From: Butyribacter intestini
GTDB lineage: Bacteria; Bacillota; Clostridia; Lachnospirales; Lachnospiraceae
DNA: 64,000 bases
Assembly (NCBI GenBank): GCA_001414325.1
Contig: LLKB01000005.1
Span: forward strand, 812,958-876,957
Direction: 5' to 3'
The stretch's first letter is position 1. Each line of letters starts with the position of its first letter. Both the position numbers and the translations under genes were made by a program. Shown here piece by piece: positions 1 to 8,935 of the stretch. A model generated the notes under the pieces. That model was not told the origin of the DNA. It worked only from the letters and a program-made list of their open reading frames with translations, and did not search any database.

Positions 1-2
1 AA

Positions 3-260
3 GTAAATGGCTACGGCTACGCAAGTACGATGTGTATAGGAAACTTAAGAAGCGGCACTGAAAGCCTTTCCATCTATATGCGTGAAAAGAAGCCTGAGAT
101 TTTGAAAAAAGCTCTTCATTATTATGGAATAATACTTGTATTTGCAATCGGTGCAGGACTTGGCGGCATCATGTCACTCCACATAGGTATCAAAGCGATA
201 TGGGTATCATCGCTTCTTTTAACCGTTGTATTTTTAATGATGTTTGAAGAGAAAATGTAA
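3..260 (+). CDS. DUF1275 (YoaK-type) membrane protein, C-terminal part
   Basis: The reading frame is open from the first in-frame codon and ends in TAA, so the gene enters from outside the window. The visible 85 residues begin VNGYGYASTMCIGNLRSGTE, which resembles the conserved GNLR segment of the DUF1275/YoaK family of small multi-pass membrane proteins. Two hydrophobic helices follow (roughly IILVFAIGAGLGGIM and AIWVSSLLLTVVFLMM). Function of the family is not established; a transporter-like role is often guessed. It converges on the minus-strand Cof gene; the 52 bases between them are AT-rich with no hairpin that I can see. Confidence 0.75.
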   Translation, partial: VNGYGYASTMCIGNLRSGTESLSIYMREKKPEILKKALHYYGIILVFAIGAGLGGIMSLHIGIKAIWVSSLLLTVVFLMMFEEKM

Positions 261-312
261 AAATACCTTTTGACCCCAACATTATAACATTATTTTTAAA
301 TTCAGATTTTAT

Positions 313-1134
313 TTATATAAATTTTTCTAAAATGTAAGCAACTCCTTCTTCATCATTCGTTCTCGTGATAACATCGGCACAGTTTTTTAATTCGCCGCAG
401 GCATTTGACATTGCTACTCCTATGCCTGCGGCTTTTATCATGTCTATGTCGTTGCCGCCGTCACCAAATGCGATTAGTTGTGATATGTCGATACCCAGTT
501 TTTTGCAAAGCCACTTAAGTGCATTTCCTTTATTTACTTCTGAATGGTTTATCTCGATATTATTTGGCATCCCTGAACACACTTTTGATGTTTTGAGGAT
601 TTTCAGTTCCTCTAAGACTTTTCTTCTTTCTTCCATGTCACTAAAAAACATATTTATCTTTTCGACACTCTCCAGTTTTTCTATATTTTCCCAAAGGTCT
701 TTTTTTGCCCCTCTGCTTGAAAGATAATAATTTCTAAAGTCATCATTTTTTATGTATTTTCCGGCATTGTCATATGTCTTTTTATCACCGAAACCTACTC
801 CTGACGATGCCACATCTGTAAGTACATCGTGCTTTAACACTATATCTCTTACAAGAAGCACTTCCTCCCTGTCTATACTCTTTTTATAGATTATCCGTTC
901 ATCCAAAAGCTCATAGACCATGCCGCCGTTTAGTGCTATTGCATAATTTGTTCCCGAAATCGTTCTCAATTCTTTTAAAATTCCTGCTATCGGTCTGCCT
1001 GTCGTAAAAACGATCTGCGTCCCCTTTCTTCCATATTCCTCAATGATATTCCTTGTCCTATCCGTCAGCTTTCCGGCACCATCAAGACAGGTCCCGTCAA
1101 GGTCAAGAGCTATCATTGAAATCTTTCTATCCAC
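313..1134 (-). CDS. Cof-type HAD-superfamily phosphatase
   Basis: Cytoplasmic sugar-phosphate or nucleotide phosphatase of the Cof/YidA subfamily, 273 residues, the usual length. Motif I is DLDGTCLDG near the N-terminus, motif II is TTGRP, and motif III/IV is the Asp-rich FGDGGNDIDMIKAAG near the C-terminus. The start chosen is GTG at 1134, with GGAGG seven bases upstream; a longer frame reaching 1182 has no ribosome site and overlaps the aldolase gene upstream. It lies 38 bases after that gene and is the last member of the minus-strand run that begins at pstS. It may dephosphorylate an intermediate of the glycan pathway, but Cof proteins are generalists, so the substrate is open. Confidence 0.88.
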   Translation of the reverse strand: MDRKISMIALDLDGTCLDGAGKLTDRTRNIIEEYGRKGTQIVFTTGRPIAGILKELRTISGTNYAIALNGGMVYELLDERIIYKKSIDREEVLLVRDIVLKHDVLTDVASSGVGFGDKKTYDNAGKYIKNDDFRNYYLSSRGAKKDLWENIEKLESVEKINMFFSDMEERRKVLEELKILKTSKVCSGMPNNIEINHSEVNKGNALKWLCKKLGIDISQLIAFGDGGNDIDMIKAAGIGVAMSNACGELKNCADVITRTNDEEGVAYILEKFI

Positions 1135-1172
1135 AGCAAATCCTCCTATCACATACACAAATCCCACCAAAC

Positions 1173-2753
1173 TTAATCGCAATATTTACTAGGTGTAATA
1201 AACTCTATATTTATCTCCTTACTAATCAATTTCAACTGTTCCTTCATCTCTTTGTTTTTCTCTCTCAATGTCTTATTGTCTTCCTCATGAACAAATCTTT
1301 TTTCACAATAATTTTCAAGACAGTTTCTTTTAAAACCATCCATTCCGGCTATTGCAACCTTTGATACTTTCAAACGCCTTAAAAGTTTTAACAGCATCAT
1401 TCCGGAACTGTCACCTACTATATCTCCTGAATTGAGAAGCGTGCTGTAATTTACGACATGACATTCCTTTGTGTCATCATCTATATTTGATGTACAAATA
1501 ACATTTTTCATATCAAGTGAATCCTTTATCATTTCAAATCGTTTCTGGTTTGCCACAAAGACCATGTCTGTCTTAAATGACGGCACAAAGTTTATCGCTA
1601 TGACTTTCGGCTTGTTTTTTAATATATACTTTGCAATCTTATCATGCTTTGTCTTCACTGATTTGCCTGAACCTACTATCAATACATTTTCACCCTTAAA
1701 TTTTTCTCTAAGGTTAAGTATCTCTAACCTGTCATCGACACTATTGTTCTGATAAGTGCTGTATATGTCATTTATTACTTTCGCATTATACCTGAGCCTT
1801 TTTTCTTTTGGTATCTGTTCAAGCATATTTCGTATCACTCTTACAGGAATATTCTGCTTGTCCATAAGAAATGATACATAATTCGGATGACAATCGAGTG
1901 ATGAAGCGAGAAAATATTCTATCGTGTATCCCCATCTTTTCTGCATATAGATAGGTAACAGGTAATTATCCACTATCTCAAGTATCGGAACAGCATCATA
2001 TTTTTTATTATAATGCTTTTTCAGAAAATCTACCATAAGTTCCGTACAAAGATTTCCTGCTCCCCTGCCCATTCCATAAACAGAACAGTCTATTATGACA
2101 TCCCTGTTTGTTCCAAACTCCATCATTCTCTGCGCATTTGCAAATGCAAGCTGAAGATTATTGTGTGAATGATAGCCTAACTTTACATTTTCATCAAGAT
2201 TGCGGTCTATTATATGAAGCATATGCATCATGTCATTTTCAGACATTGCACCAAGCGTATCTACTATATAAAATGCAAATGGTTTTAACTGATTTACCTT
2301 TTTAATAAGCTCCAATATAAGCTCATCATCATAATTAGCCGAGCCTACCGGCTGGATAAAAACCTGATATCCTTTCTTTTTCAGTATATTTGCCCAGTCA
2401 AAAACCTTCTTTGCCTCATCGGGATGAAATGTTATCCTTATTCCGTCAATAATCGTTTCTGAAGCATCACAGATAAACTCAGGATTTGTTTCCTTTTCAC
2501 CGATTGCTATCATCGCAACATACATTGCCTTGCCTGACGGCTGTTTTACATACCCGTTTACCACATCGGCATCTGGAAACAATGAATAGTTTTCATTTAC
2601 GGTTTTTTCAGTTATAAATCCGCATTCGATAAGATCTATCTCGGCAAGTGACAATCTGTCAAGTATCCCTGTTATCGTTTCTTTTCCGAACTTCCAGTCG
2701 TTTATATAACCGCCATCTCTTAAAGTACAGTCAAGTAATTTTATCTCGCCCAT
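1173..2753 (-). CDS. DRE-TIM metal-dependent aldolase fused to an MptE/DUF115-like domain
   Basis: 526 residues in two parts. Residues 1-300 form an HMGL-like TIM barrel of the family that includes 4-hydroxy-2-oxovalerate aldolase and citramalate synthase. The sequence LLDCTLRDGGY carries the catalytic Arg12-Asp13 pair, and GYHSHNN gives the metal-binding His195 and His197. Residues about 355-526 start with the nucleotide-fold motif VLIVGSGKSVK and resemble the MptE/DUF115 fold also seen in Maf-type glycan enzymes. By family, the barrel should make or break a C-C bond next to a 2-oxo acid. It is two bases downstream of a CMP-sugar synthetase, so it plausibly condenses pyruvate with a sugar aldehyde to make a 3-deoxy-2-ulosonic acid. 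That last step is inference; a role in amino-acid metabolism cannot be excluded. Confidence 0.75.
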   Translation of the reverse strand: MGEIKLLDCTLRDGGYINDWKFGKETITGILDRLSLAEIDLIECGFITEKTVNENYSLFPDADVVNGYVKQPSGKAMYVAMIAIGEKETNPEFICDASETIIDGIRITFHPDEAKKVFDWANILKKKGYQVFIQPVGSANYDDELILELIKKVNQLKPFAFYIVDTLGAMSENDMMHMLHIIDRNLDENVKLGYHSHNNLQLAFANAQRMMEFGTNRDVIIDCSVYGMGRGAGNLCTELMVDFLKKHYNKKYDAVPILEIVDNYLLPIYMQKRWGYTIEYFLASSLDCHPNYVSFLMDKQNIPVRVIRNMLEQIPKEKRLRYNAKVINDIYSTYQNNSVDDRLEILNLREKFKGENVLIVGSGKSVKTKHDKIAKYILKNKPKVIAINFVPSFKTDMVFVANQKRFEMIKDSLDMKNVICTSNIDDDTKECHVVNYSTLLNSGDIVGDSSGMMLLKLLRRLKVSKVAIAGMDGFKRNCLENYCEKRFVHEEDNKTLREKNKEMKEQLKLISKEINIEFITPSKYCD

Positions 2754-2755
2754 AT

Positions 2756-3433
2756 CTAAGCCCTGCCTTCCTTAACTCTCTGCTGATATACTGCATTTGC
2801 AAGCACAAAATCTATCTTTTCATTTATATCAATAGCTTCCTCATTCGTAACCTCCACAAAGTACGGTTTATCACCTGTTCTTCTGTGTTTATTTAATATC
2901 AGTTCCCTGCCATACACATAAAGTCCTGTTGTTTCTACATAAATCTTTTTTAAATCCTGTGTTCTTGGCACACTGTTTTTGTCATAGTTTAACGGTTCAT
3001 TTTCTGACCAGAGAAAGTCATGACACGGAATTACAGAAAGTGCCGAATCATACTCTCCGCCATTGACTGCATCTATTGCTTTCTCTATAGTCTGTCTGCT
3101 TATAAATGGTGCTGTCGCATGTGCAAGAACATAAGTATCTGCCTCCACATCATTTGCAAAAGCCTCCAATACCTCAAGTATCAGAGTAGTGTTCTTATCA
3201 AGTTCGGGACTTCTCTTTAAAAATCCAACACCATCCGGAAGATACTTGACAACTTCCTCATCGCTGCAATAAACATAAATGGCATCAATCTTATCAACTG
3301 TCTTAAGCGTATTTAAAATATATGTAATAAGCGGCTCTCCTCCATCAAACGGCTTGGTATTCTTTCCCGGAATCCTTTCATTATTAAGTTTTACCGGCAC
3401 AAATGCAACTGTCTTTTTCTTATTTTCACTCAT
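2756..3433 (-). CDS. CMP-sugar synthetase (NeuA-like cytidylyltransferase)
   Basis: 225 residues, the single-domain NeuA length. It should transfer CMP from CTP to a 2-keto-3-deoxy sugar acid such as sialic acid. The CTP loop is FVPVKLNNERIPGKNTKPF (compare IPARxxSKRIPxKN in NeuA). HATAPFISRQTIEKA and PRTQDLKKIYVETTGLYVY match the substrate-binding segments. The start is ATG 3433 with GAGAGGAA upstream; a longer frame to 3538 adds a Cys/His-rich tail without a ribosome site. The aldolase gene follows after two bases, and the sialyltransferase-like gene ends 169 bases upstream with an imperfect stem-loop between. No neuB or neuC homologue is present in the window. Confidence 0.85.
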   Translation of the reverse strand: MSENKKKTVAFVPVKLNNERIPGKNTKPFDGGEPLITYILNTLKTVDKIDAIYVYCSDEEVVKYLPDGVGFLKRSPELDKNTTLILEVLEAFANDVEADTYVLAHATAPFISRQTIEKAIDAVNGGEYDSALSVIPCHDFLWSENEPLNYDKNSVPRTQDLKKIYVETTGLYVYGRELILNKHRRTGDKPYFVEVTNEEAIDINEKIDFVLANAVYQQRVKEGRA

Positions 3434-3479
3434 TATAAATTCCTCTCTTTTTCTTATATTATGATGTATTAATTGCACA

Positions 3480-3545
3480 AATTTAGCAAATACTACTGCC
3501 GGCACGCTCTTGCTATGTTGCCGTTTGCAGCAGTACAAAAGTCAT
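3480..3545 (-). other. Imperfect stem-loop between the sialyltransferase-like gene and the CMP-sugar synthetase gene
   Basis: The 169-base gap holds an interrupted inverted repeat: TACTACTGCCGGC on one side and GCCGTTTGCAGCAGTA on the other, with about 17 bases in the loop. There is no run of T on the minus-strand side, so it is not a good intrinsic terminator. It could stabilise an mRNA end after processing. Confidence 0.4.
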
Positions 3546-3602
3546 GAAATTTAAGTCTTCCAATATGGCACCAATTTATTTGCACCATATTTATATACCA
3601 GA

Positions 3603-5408
3603 TCAAATATGCGGTAAAACTTCCTCCGGCTCCATGATCCTTTCCACAAAATGCTTATTAGCCTTATATTGTTCTATTACACTTGATGCCTGACTTAGTA
3701 CCTGTGATGTTATCTCACTTTCATCTCTCCTTATCACAAATTCAAGTGCTTTTAACTTACCCTCCAGCATCCTTTTTTCAACTGCTTCTTTAGCTTTTAT
3801 CATTATCGTAATATCTGAATTTTCAAGTTTCTTTTCCGCTGCCATATTTCTCACCTTCTTTAATAACCTTTCATCATTGCCATAAAACCATATTGACCTT
3901 TTGTGCTGTGAATATTCACTGTTTACAACTGTTATCTCTATCTCTGCAAGTTTTTCTTTTGTAACCCACGGGTACATCAGAAAAGTGCTAAGATTTTCTT
4001 CTTCCAGAAAGAATATGCAGTCATTTTCTCCAAATTTTTCTCTTTCACTTTTTAATATACGGCTGTTCCATCCACTGTCCCAAAAAATCTTTTTATTTAA
4101 TCGACTTTTTAAATTCATATTTTGTTGTGTGATTTTTTCTTCTGTTTCATTTCTTTTAACTTTACCTTTTGAAAAATCATCTGTCTTATTTTCTTCATTT
4201 TGTATATATTTATCCAGCCCAAAAAGTTCCAGAAAATTTTTTGCAAATATCTCATTTGCATACTCTGTATTGATGCTGTAATTTTCTGCTCTATCTGGTT
4301 TTGAAACATTTTTTTGATTGTCTGATACAATTATTTTTTCATCATTATCACTTATCATACTGTCTGTTATATAAGCTGCTGCATAATATAAATGCAGTTT
4401 TTCATACTCAGTTTCTATTTCTTCACCAAAGCTCATAACCCTGTCACAGGTATTTTTCATTCCCCCGACCGATGTTGAATTTGGGGTTATCACCAGATCT
4501 ATCTTTCCCTCGACAACAAAAGGAATAAGCTCCGACGGAACAGAATTTTTTATGACCATACTTCCATTTATGATGTTTTCATATGGCAGATATCTGTCTT
4601 TCGGATGTGATTTTACTATTACTTCATAATCTTTTGCAAAATAATCTATAAGAAGTGTTGTCATTTTTCTTTGCATCAAAATACTCTGAATTTCAAGATT
4701 ATTGTGATATTGTGTCAAAAATAAAAGCCTTTTTTTGTCTATATTTTCTTTTATTATCTCACCGTCATAAAGTCTGATTATCTCTTTTCTTGTTTTAGCG
4801 TCCAGCTTTTTCATCGTCTTATATATTGAAAAATCTATTGCCTTATTATCAAAAAATCCCTCCGGCTGATTATCAATGTCACACAGCTTGTCGATAACCA
4901 TTTTATTTCTTCCTGCCGCCTGAAGATATTCACATACAACATAATTGTGTGCATTTATCTCTCTTAAAAGTTTAAGATATCTTCTCTCCTCTCCGAGCAT
5001 TCCGCTGGCATCCTCTATATAGTGATACTTGAGCCTGTTTCTTATAAGATAAACAGGTACTGACCATATGTCAGCAGATACATATATATCATTAAAATCT
5101 TCTAATCTATATCTGCTCCAATCCTTGACAACCTCACAAGTCTTATCAAGAACTTCCTCTATTTCATCTCTGGTACTTGACTCATTTAATCTCTTTCCAA
5201 TATCTTTTTTCAGTTGTCTTTCAGGAATTATGATAATATCCTCAAACCATCCCGACTTTTTTAATCTGCCGATAACTGCCTCCTGCCCTGTTCCTGCCAG
5301 CAGATATTCCGTTATCATCAAAACGGCATCATCTTCCCTGTGATAACAAAGCTTATGTACTACTGCACAAAGTACATGGTATGCAGTTGATGAGTGATAT
5401 AAAAGCAT
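3603..5408 (-). CDS. Sialyltransferase-like protein (GT52/polysialyltransferase type) with C-terminal extension
   Basis: 601 residues. The N-terminal half has the layout of bacterial sialyltransferases that use CMP-sugars (GT52, GT38 and GT80): YIEDASG near residues 130-136 corresponds to the (D/E)(D/E)G catalytic motif, KSHPKDRY at 267-273 contains the CMP-binding His-Pro, and a Ser-rich segment NSVPSELIP follows. Residues about 380-601 are a charged extension I do not recognise. No signal peptide is visible, so it should act on the cytoplasmic face. ATG 5408 directly follows the TAG of the HAD gene, with AAAGGAGG inside the last codons of that gene, so translation is likely coupled. The neighbouring NeuA-like gene fits a CMP-sugar donor. 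Confidence 0.65.
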   Translation of the reverse strand: MLLYHSSTAYHVLCAVVHKLCYHREDDAVLMITEYLLAGTGQEAVIGRLKKSGWFEDIIIIPERQLKKDIGKRLNESSTRDEIEEVLDKTCEVVKDWSRYRLEDFNDIYVSADIWSVPVYLIRNRLKYHYIEDASGMLGEERRYLKLLREINAHNYVVCEYLQAAGRNKMVIDKLCDIDNQPEGFFDNKAIDFSIYKTMKKLDAKTRKEIIRLYDGEIIKENIDKKRLLFLTQYHNNLEIQSILMQRKMTTLLIDYFAKDYEVIVKSHPKDRYLPYENIINGSMVIKNSVPSELIPFVVEGKIDLVITPNSTSVGGMKNTCDRVMSFGEEIETEYEKLHLYYAAAYITDSMISDNDEKIIVSDNQKNVSKPDRAENYSINTEYANEIFAKNFLELFGLDKYIQNEENKTDDFSKGKVKRNETEEKITQQNMNLKSRLNKKIFWDSGWNSRILKSEREKFGENDCIFFLEEENLSTFLMYPWVTKEKLAEIEITVVNSEYSQHKRSIWFYGNDERLLKKVRNMAAEKKLENSDITIMIKAKEAVEKRMLEGKLKALEFVIRRDESEITSQVLSQASSVIEQYKANKHFVERIMEPEEVLPHI

Positions 5409-7265
5409 CTAGATTCCTCCTTTGCCAAGTGCATAAAGACATTCATTTCCATGTATCAGAAGTTCGTTTATATCATGTGCTGAAAAAGTCCTGCACTGAC
5501 TTTCTCCTGCCGAAGTTTCCAAATGTCTTTCTATATATTTTGAAATTGCACCTTTCATTTTTTCTGCTGCCGTAAGAGAGCTTATAACCGGATAAACATA
5601 TGATATTTCCTCATAACTGACTTTTAAAAGTACAGGTATATCCCTCTGCAATATCCCGTCTATACTGTCAATACTGTCCGAAATCTTACTGATATCATCC
5701 GCATTTTTATCATTATTTATTTCTTCACTGTCAGCAGCCATATTTGTAATTTCTTTATACCATGAATAATATGCTACATTTATATAAGGATAAACATTTT
5801 TAAACACCTTTAAGAACGACCCCCCACCGCTGTTTTTTTCCGTGAGGTCAACTACCAGGATATCATTCCGTTCTTTTCCTTCTTTTTTTAATTCTTCTAA
5901 ATAATAATCAAGAGATGCTTTCATATATTTTTCTGCATATGTAAAACCAACTTTTTCTGAGCCGGTATCACTATTTCTCTTTTTGTCTGACGCCATATCT
6001 TCTCCGCTCTCACTTTCCAGAGAATAAAGTATTCTGTCATCCGGAATACATCTTAGCGAAGGCATATTTTCATATATTTCTCTTAAATTTTCTTTATATG
6101 ATTTAAATTTATCTGCTTCTCTGCTTTCTGAATACTCTGCCATAAAATATGACCAGTCTGTTATCAAAGCATCATCCTTAAAGTCATAATATCTTTTGTA
6201 CAGCCTGTATATCATATTTTCATTACTTCCAATAAATATTATCTTTTTGTCCTTACCGTATTTAAAAATATTTTCAAGTATATCTGTTATAACAGGAGCA
6301 AGATAAGCAAATATGGCACTGTATTCTCTTGATTTCATATTTTTATATCCAAAAAGCTCATAAGATACTATATTTTCATAAATCTTTCCCTGAATATCTC
6401 TCATTTCCGGATAATTATATTTTTTGTAAAATGTTTTCGGTGGATAATAATATGTTGAATTGTAATTGGCACTGCGCAAAGGTTTTACACAGTTTTTGTA
6501 ATCAGAACTATATACAAGACATTCCTCTGCTGAAATTTTATCTTCCTTTTCTGCTTTTCCAATAAGTTTTTTTATAAAATCAGTGTAACCCCTGCCACTT
6601 TCATCAGTGACTGCTGCATCATCACTGAAGTATATTTTTTTATCTTTAAACAGCTTATTATAAAATTCTTTGCCATAACAGCCGCTTACAATCGGTATCG
6701 TCTTTATATGATTAGCTGCAAGCATATCTGTTATTTCTGAAACATATCTGTTTTTCAAAATACTTTTCCGATATATTTCAATTTCATTTTCACTCGTAAG
6801 CTCTGTCCCTAATGCTTCATTTATTTTTTCATAAATTTCATTGATTGATAAATCCTTACCATCATATTTTTTTCTTTCCGCTGCAAATCCATCTGTCTTA
6901 TTTTTATTTTCTACGATTTTATATATCTCATCATTATCAAGAGTCCTATAAAGCAATGTGTCCCATACATCTATTATTATGCATTTGTATTTTTCAAAAC
7001 TCTTAAATACAAGTACACTCTTATGTCTGTAATACATATTTGTAAAATCACAGACTTTTTTTCCTGAAAGTGTTACCGCACTGTCTTTATCACTGATGCC
7101 ATAATGGAAACTTATCCTCGCCAGATCCATCAAAAAATTCAATGGAGCTGACGATAACATATCACTGTTTTTTTCAAGATAAATTTCACTGCTGTAAGAT
7201 GACTTTTCATTTATATTTGTCAACAAATGGAAAATTCTTTTTTTACTGAAAAATCTGTTTTTCAT
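5409..7265 (-). CDS. Large HAD-domain protein of a surface-glycan cluster
   Basis: 618 residues. A HAD motif IIIDVWDTLLYR sits near residue 99, with the Asp99-x-x-Asp102 pair, and IPIVSGCYGKEF looks like motif II. About 230 residues after the HAD core are unlike anything I recognise. Similar DxFDTLL proteins occur in capsule and teichoic-acid loci, often as large multi-domain proteins of unknown activity. The gene starts 11 bases after the phoR stop, and its stop codon abuts the start of the sialyltransferase-like gene. There is no terminator on either side, so it appears to be transcribed with the phosphate regulon. A phosphatase or phosphotransferase activity on a glycan is inference. Confidence 0.6.
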   Translation of the reverse strand: MKNRFFSKKRIFHLLTNINEKSSYSSEIYLEKNSDMLSSAPLNFLMDLARISFHYGISDKDSAVTLSGKKVCDFTNMYYRHKSVLVFKSFEKYKCIIIDVWDTLLYRTLDNDEIYKIVENKNKTDGFAAERKKYDGKDLSINEIYEKINEALGTELTSENEIEIYRKSILKNRYVSEITDMLAANHIKTIPIVSGCYGKEFYNKLFKDKKIYFSDDAAVTDESGRGYTDFIKKLIGKAEKEDKISAEECLVYSSDYKNCVKPLRSANYNSTYYYPPKTFYKKYNYPEMRDIQGKIYENIVSYELFGYKNMKSREYSAIFAYLAPVITDILENIFKYGKDKKIIFIGSNENMIYRLYKRYYDFKDDALITDWSYFMAEYSESREADKFKSYKENLREIYENMPSLRCIPDDRILYSLESESGEDMASDKKRNSDTGSEKVGFTYAEKYMKASLDYYLEELKKEGKERNDILVVDLTEKNSGGGSFLKVFKNVYPYINVAYYSWYKEITNMAADSEEINNDKNADDISKISDSIDSIDGILQRDIPVLLKVSYEEISYVYPVISSLTAAEKMKGAISKYIERHLETSAGESQCRTFSAHDINELLIHGNECLYALGKGGI

Positions 7266-7276
7266 AACTGCTCAGG

Positions 7277-8935
7277 CTACTCCTCCCGTGGAAACATAAC
7301 CGTAAACTTACTTCCCTGTCCTTCCGTACTCTCAAGCGTAACATCTGCGTTGTGATACATTGCTGCGTGCTTCACTATAGACAGTCCGAGTCCTGTTCCT
7401 CCGGTTTCTTTCGACCTGCTTTTATCTACCCTGTAAAAACGCTCAAATATTCTTGACTGCTGATCTTCTTTTATTCCTATTCCGGTATCTTCGACCACGA
7501 GAATATCTTTTCCGGCTTCTTTTGATAAAGTTATATCAACTTTTCCACCTTCTTTATTGTACTTAATCCCATTTTCACAAAGATTGTAGACAATCTCATA
7601 GAGCAGGCTTCTGACTCCGTGAAGTTTTATATCTTCACCACTTATGTTTATTGTCACATTCTTTTCATTTGCTGTATTTTCCAAAGCTTCCTTTGTTTCT
7701 GCCGCAATATCCTTAAGACTTACAAGTTCGGTCTCCATATCCCTGTTTTCGTCAAGCCACGAAAGCCTTATTATATCCTCCACAAGATTTACAAGCCTTT
7801 CTGCTTCCTTGCGGATATGACCTACAAATCGGGGCATATCCTCTTCTTTTACAAGATTGTTTTCCATAAGTTCGGCACTTCCGATAATAGACTGTAGAGG
7901 AGTCTTAAGTTCATGTGATACATTTGCTGAAAACTCTCTTCTTGTTCTTTCTGCATTATTTTTTTCAGTAACATCGACAGCAAGTAAAACAGCTCCAAGC
8001 GTTTTTCCGGCTGATTCTATCTTGCTTATCCCAAGCTGATAATCAAGCCCGTATCTTTTAAGTATAATCTCCGCCTTTCCCTTTTCCATTGCTTCTTTTA
8101 TGGTATTTCCAACTGATGTATTTCTTTCTACCGTAAGGAAATCTTTGCCAAGACACTCATCTGTTGTTCCAAATATCTTTTTTGCTGCCGGATTTATACT
8201 TATTATACTGTTTTTAGCATCAAGCAGGATAAGTCCCTCATCCATATTTTCGATTGTCGCCTGAAATTCGTCTTTCTTCTGTCGAAGTTCTAAAACCTGC
8301 TCGTCTATCTGCCTGTGCTGGTGTTCTATATGTCTTAAAAGCGGTGCTATCTCGCCGTATGCATCATTTTGTAATGGCTTGTTGAGATCAAGGTTATTTA
8401 ACGGCTCAACAACCTTTTTGGATACACCTCTTGCAAGTAATGAAGATAATATCACTGCCAGAAGTATAGTTATTGCCATGGGTGAAATCATCGAAAATAA
8501 AAGCTTAAGTACGGTCTCCTGACTTATTGATATTCTTATTACACTGCCGTCATTTATCTTTTTTGCATAATAAATTGTCCTTTGCGTAAGCGTAGATGAA
8601 TATCTTGTACACTCACCTCTGCCAAATTTCAAAGACTCTTTTATCTCTTCCCTGTTTGCATGATTTTCCATCTTTGAAGCATCTGTTTTATTATCAAACT
8701 TCACTGTTCCATCCGGCTCAACCCATGTTATTCTGTACTTTTTTTCCGTAAGGCTTTTAAGATAATCCACTCCTCCATTTTCAACTCCGGTTACAACAAA
8801 ACCAAGCTGTGCTCCAAGCTGTTCCTCTTCTATTGTAGTAAAATGTCTGTACAAAATTCCAAGAATAAATGTACAACAGAACAATACCATCACTACGGCA
8901 ACTAAAAGCACTGATTTAAATATTTTTTTAGTCAT
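7277..8935 (-). CDS. phoR: Phosphate-sensor histidine kinase PhoR
   Basis: 552 residues, membrane bound. Order of parts: transmembrane helix 9-29, extracytoplasmic sensor 30-145, transmembrane helix about 150-168, HAMP-like linker, PAS domain about 223-325, dimerisation domain with phospho-acceptor His341 in VSHELKTPLQ, then ATPase with NLCENGIKYN (N box), VVEDTGIGI (G1) and GGTGLGLSI (G2). It phosphorylates PhoP on phosphate limitation. ATG 8935 overlaps the phoP stop by eight bases (ATGACTAA) with GGAGGTAC before it; a longer frame to 8962 lies inside phoP and is rejected. The glycan genes follow closely downstream. Confidence 0.93.
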   Translation of the reverse strand: MTKKIFKSVLLVAVVMVLFCCTFILGILYRHFTTIEEEQLGAQLGFVVTGVENGGVDYLKSLTEKKYRITWVEPDGTVKFDNKTDASKMENHANREEIKESLKFGRGECTRYSSTLTQRTIYYAKKINDGSVIRISISQETVLKLLFSMISPMAITILLAVILSSLLARGVSKKVVEPLNNLDLNKPLQNDAYGEIAPLLRHIEHQHRQIDEQVLELRQKKDEFQATIENMDEGLILLDAKNSIISINPAAKKIFGTTDECLGKDFLTVERNTSVGNTIKEAMEKGKAEIILKRYGLDYQLGISKIESAGKTLGAVLLAVDVTEKNNAERTRREFSANVSHELKTPLQSIIGSAELMENNLVKEEDMPRFVGHIRKEAERLVNLVEDIIRLSWLDENRDMETELVSLKDIAAETKEALENTANEKNVTINISGEDIKLHGVRSLLYEIVYNLCENGIKYNKEGGKVDITLSKEAGKDILVVEDTGIGIKEDQQSRIFERFYRVDKSRSKETGGTGLGLSIVKHAAMYHNADVTLESTEGQGSKFTVMFPREE

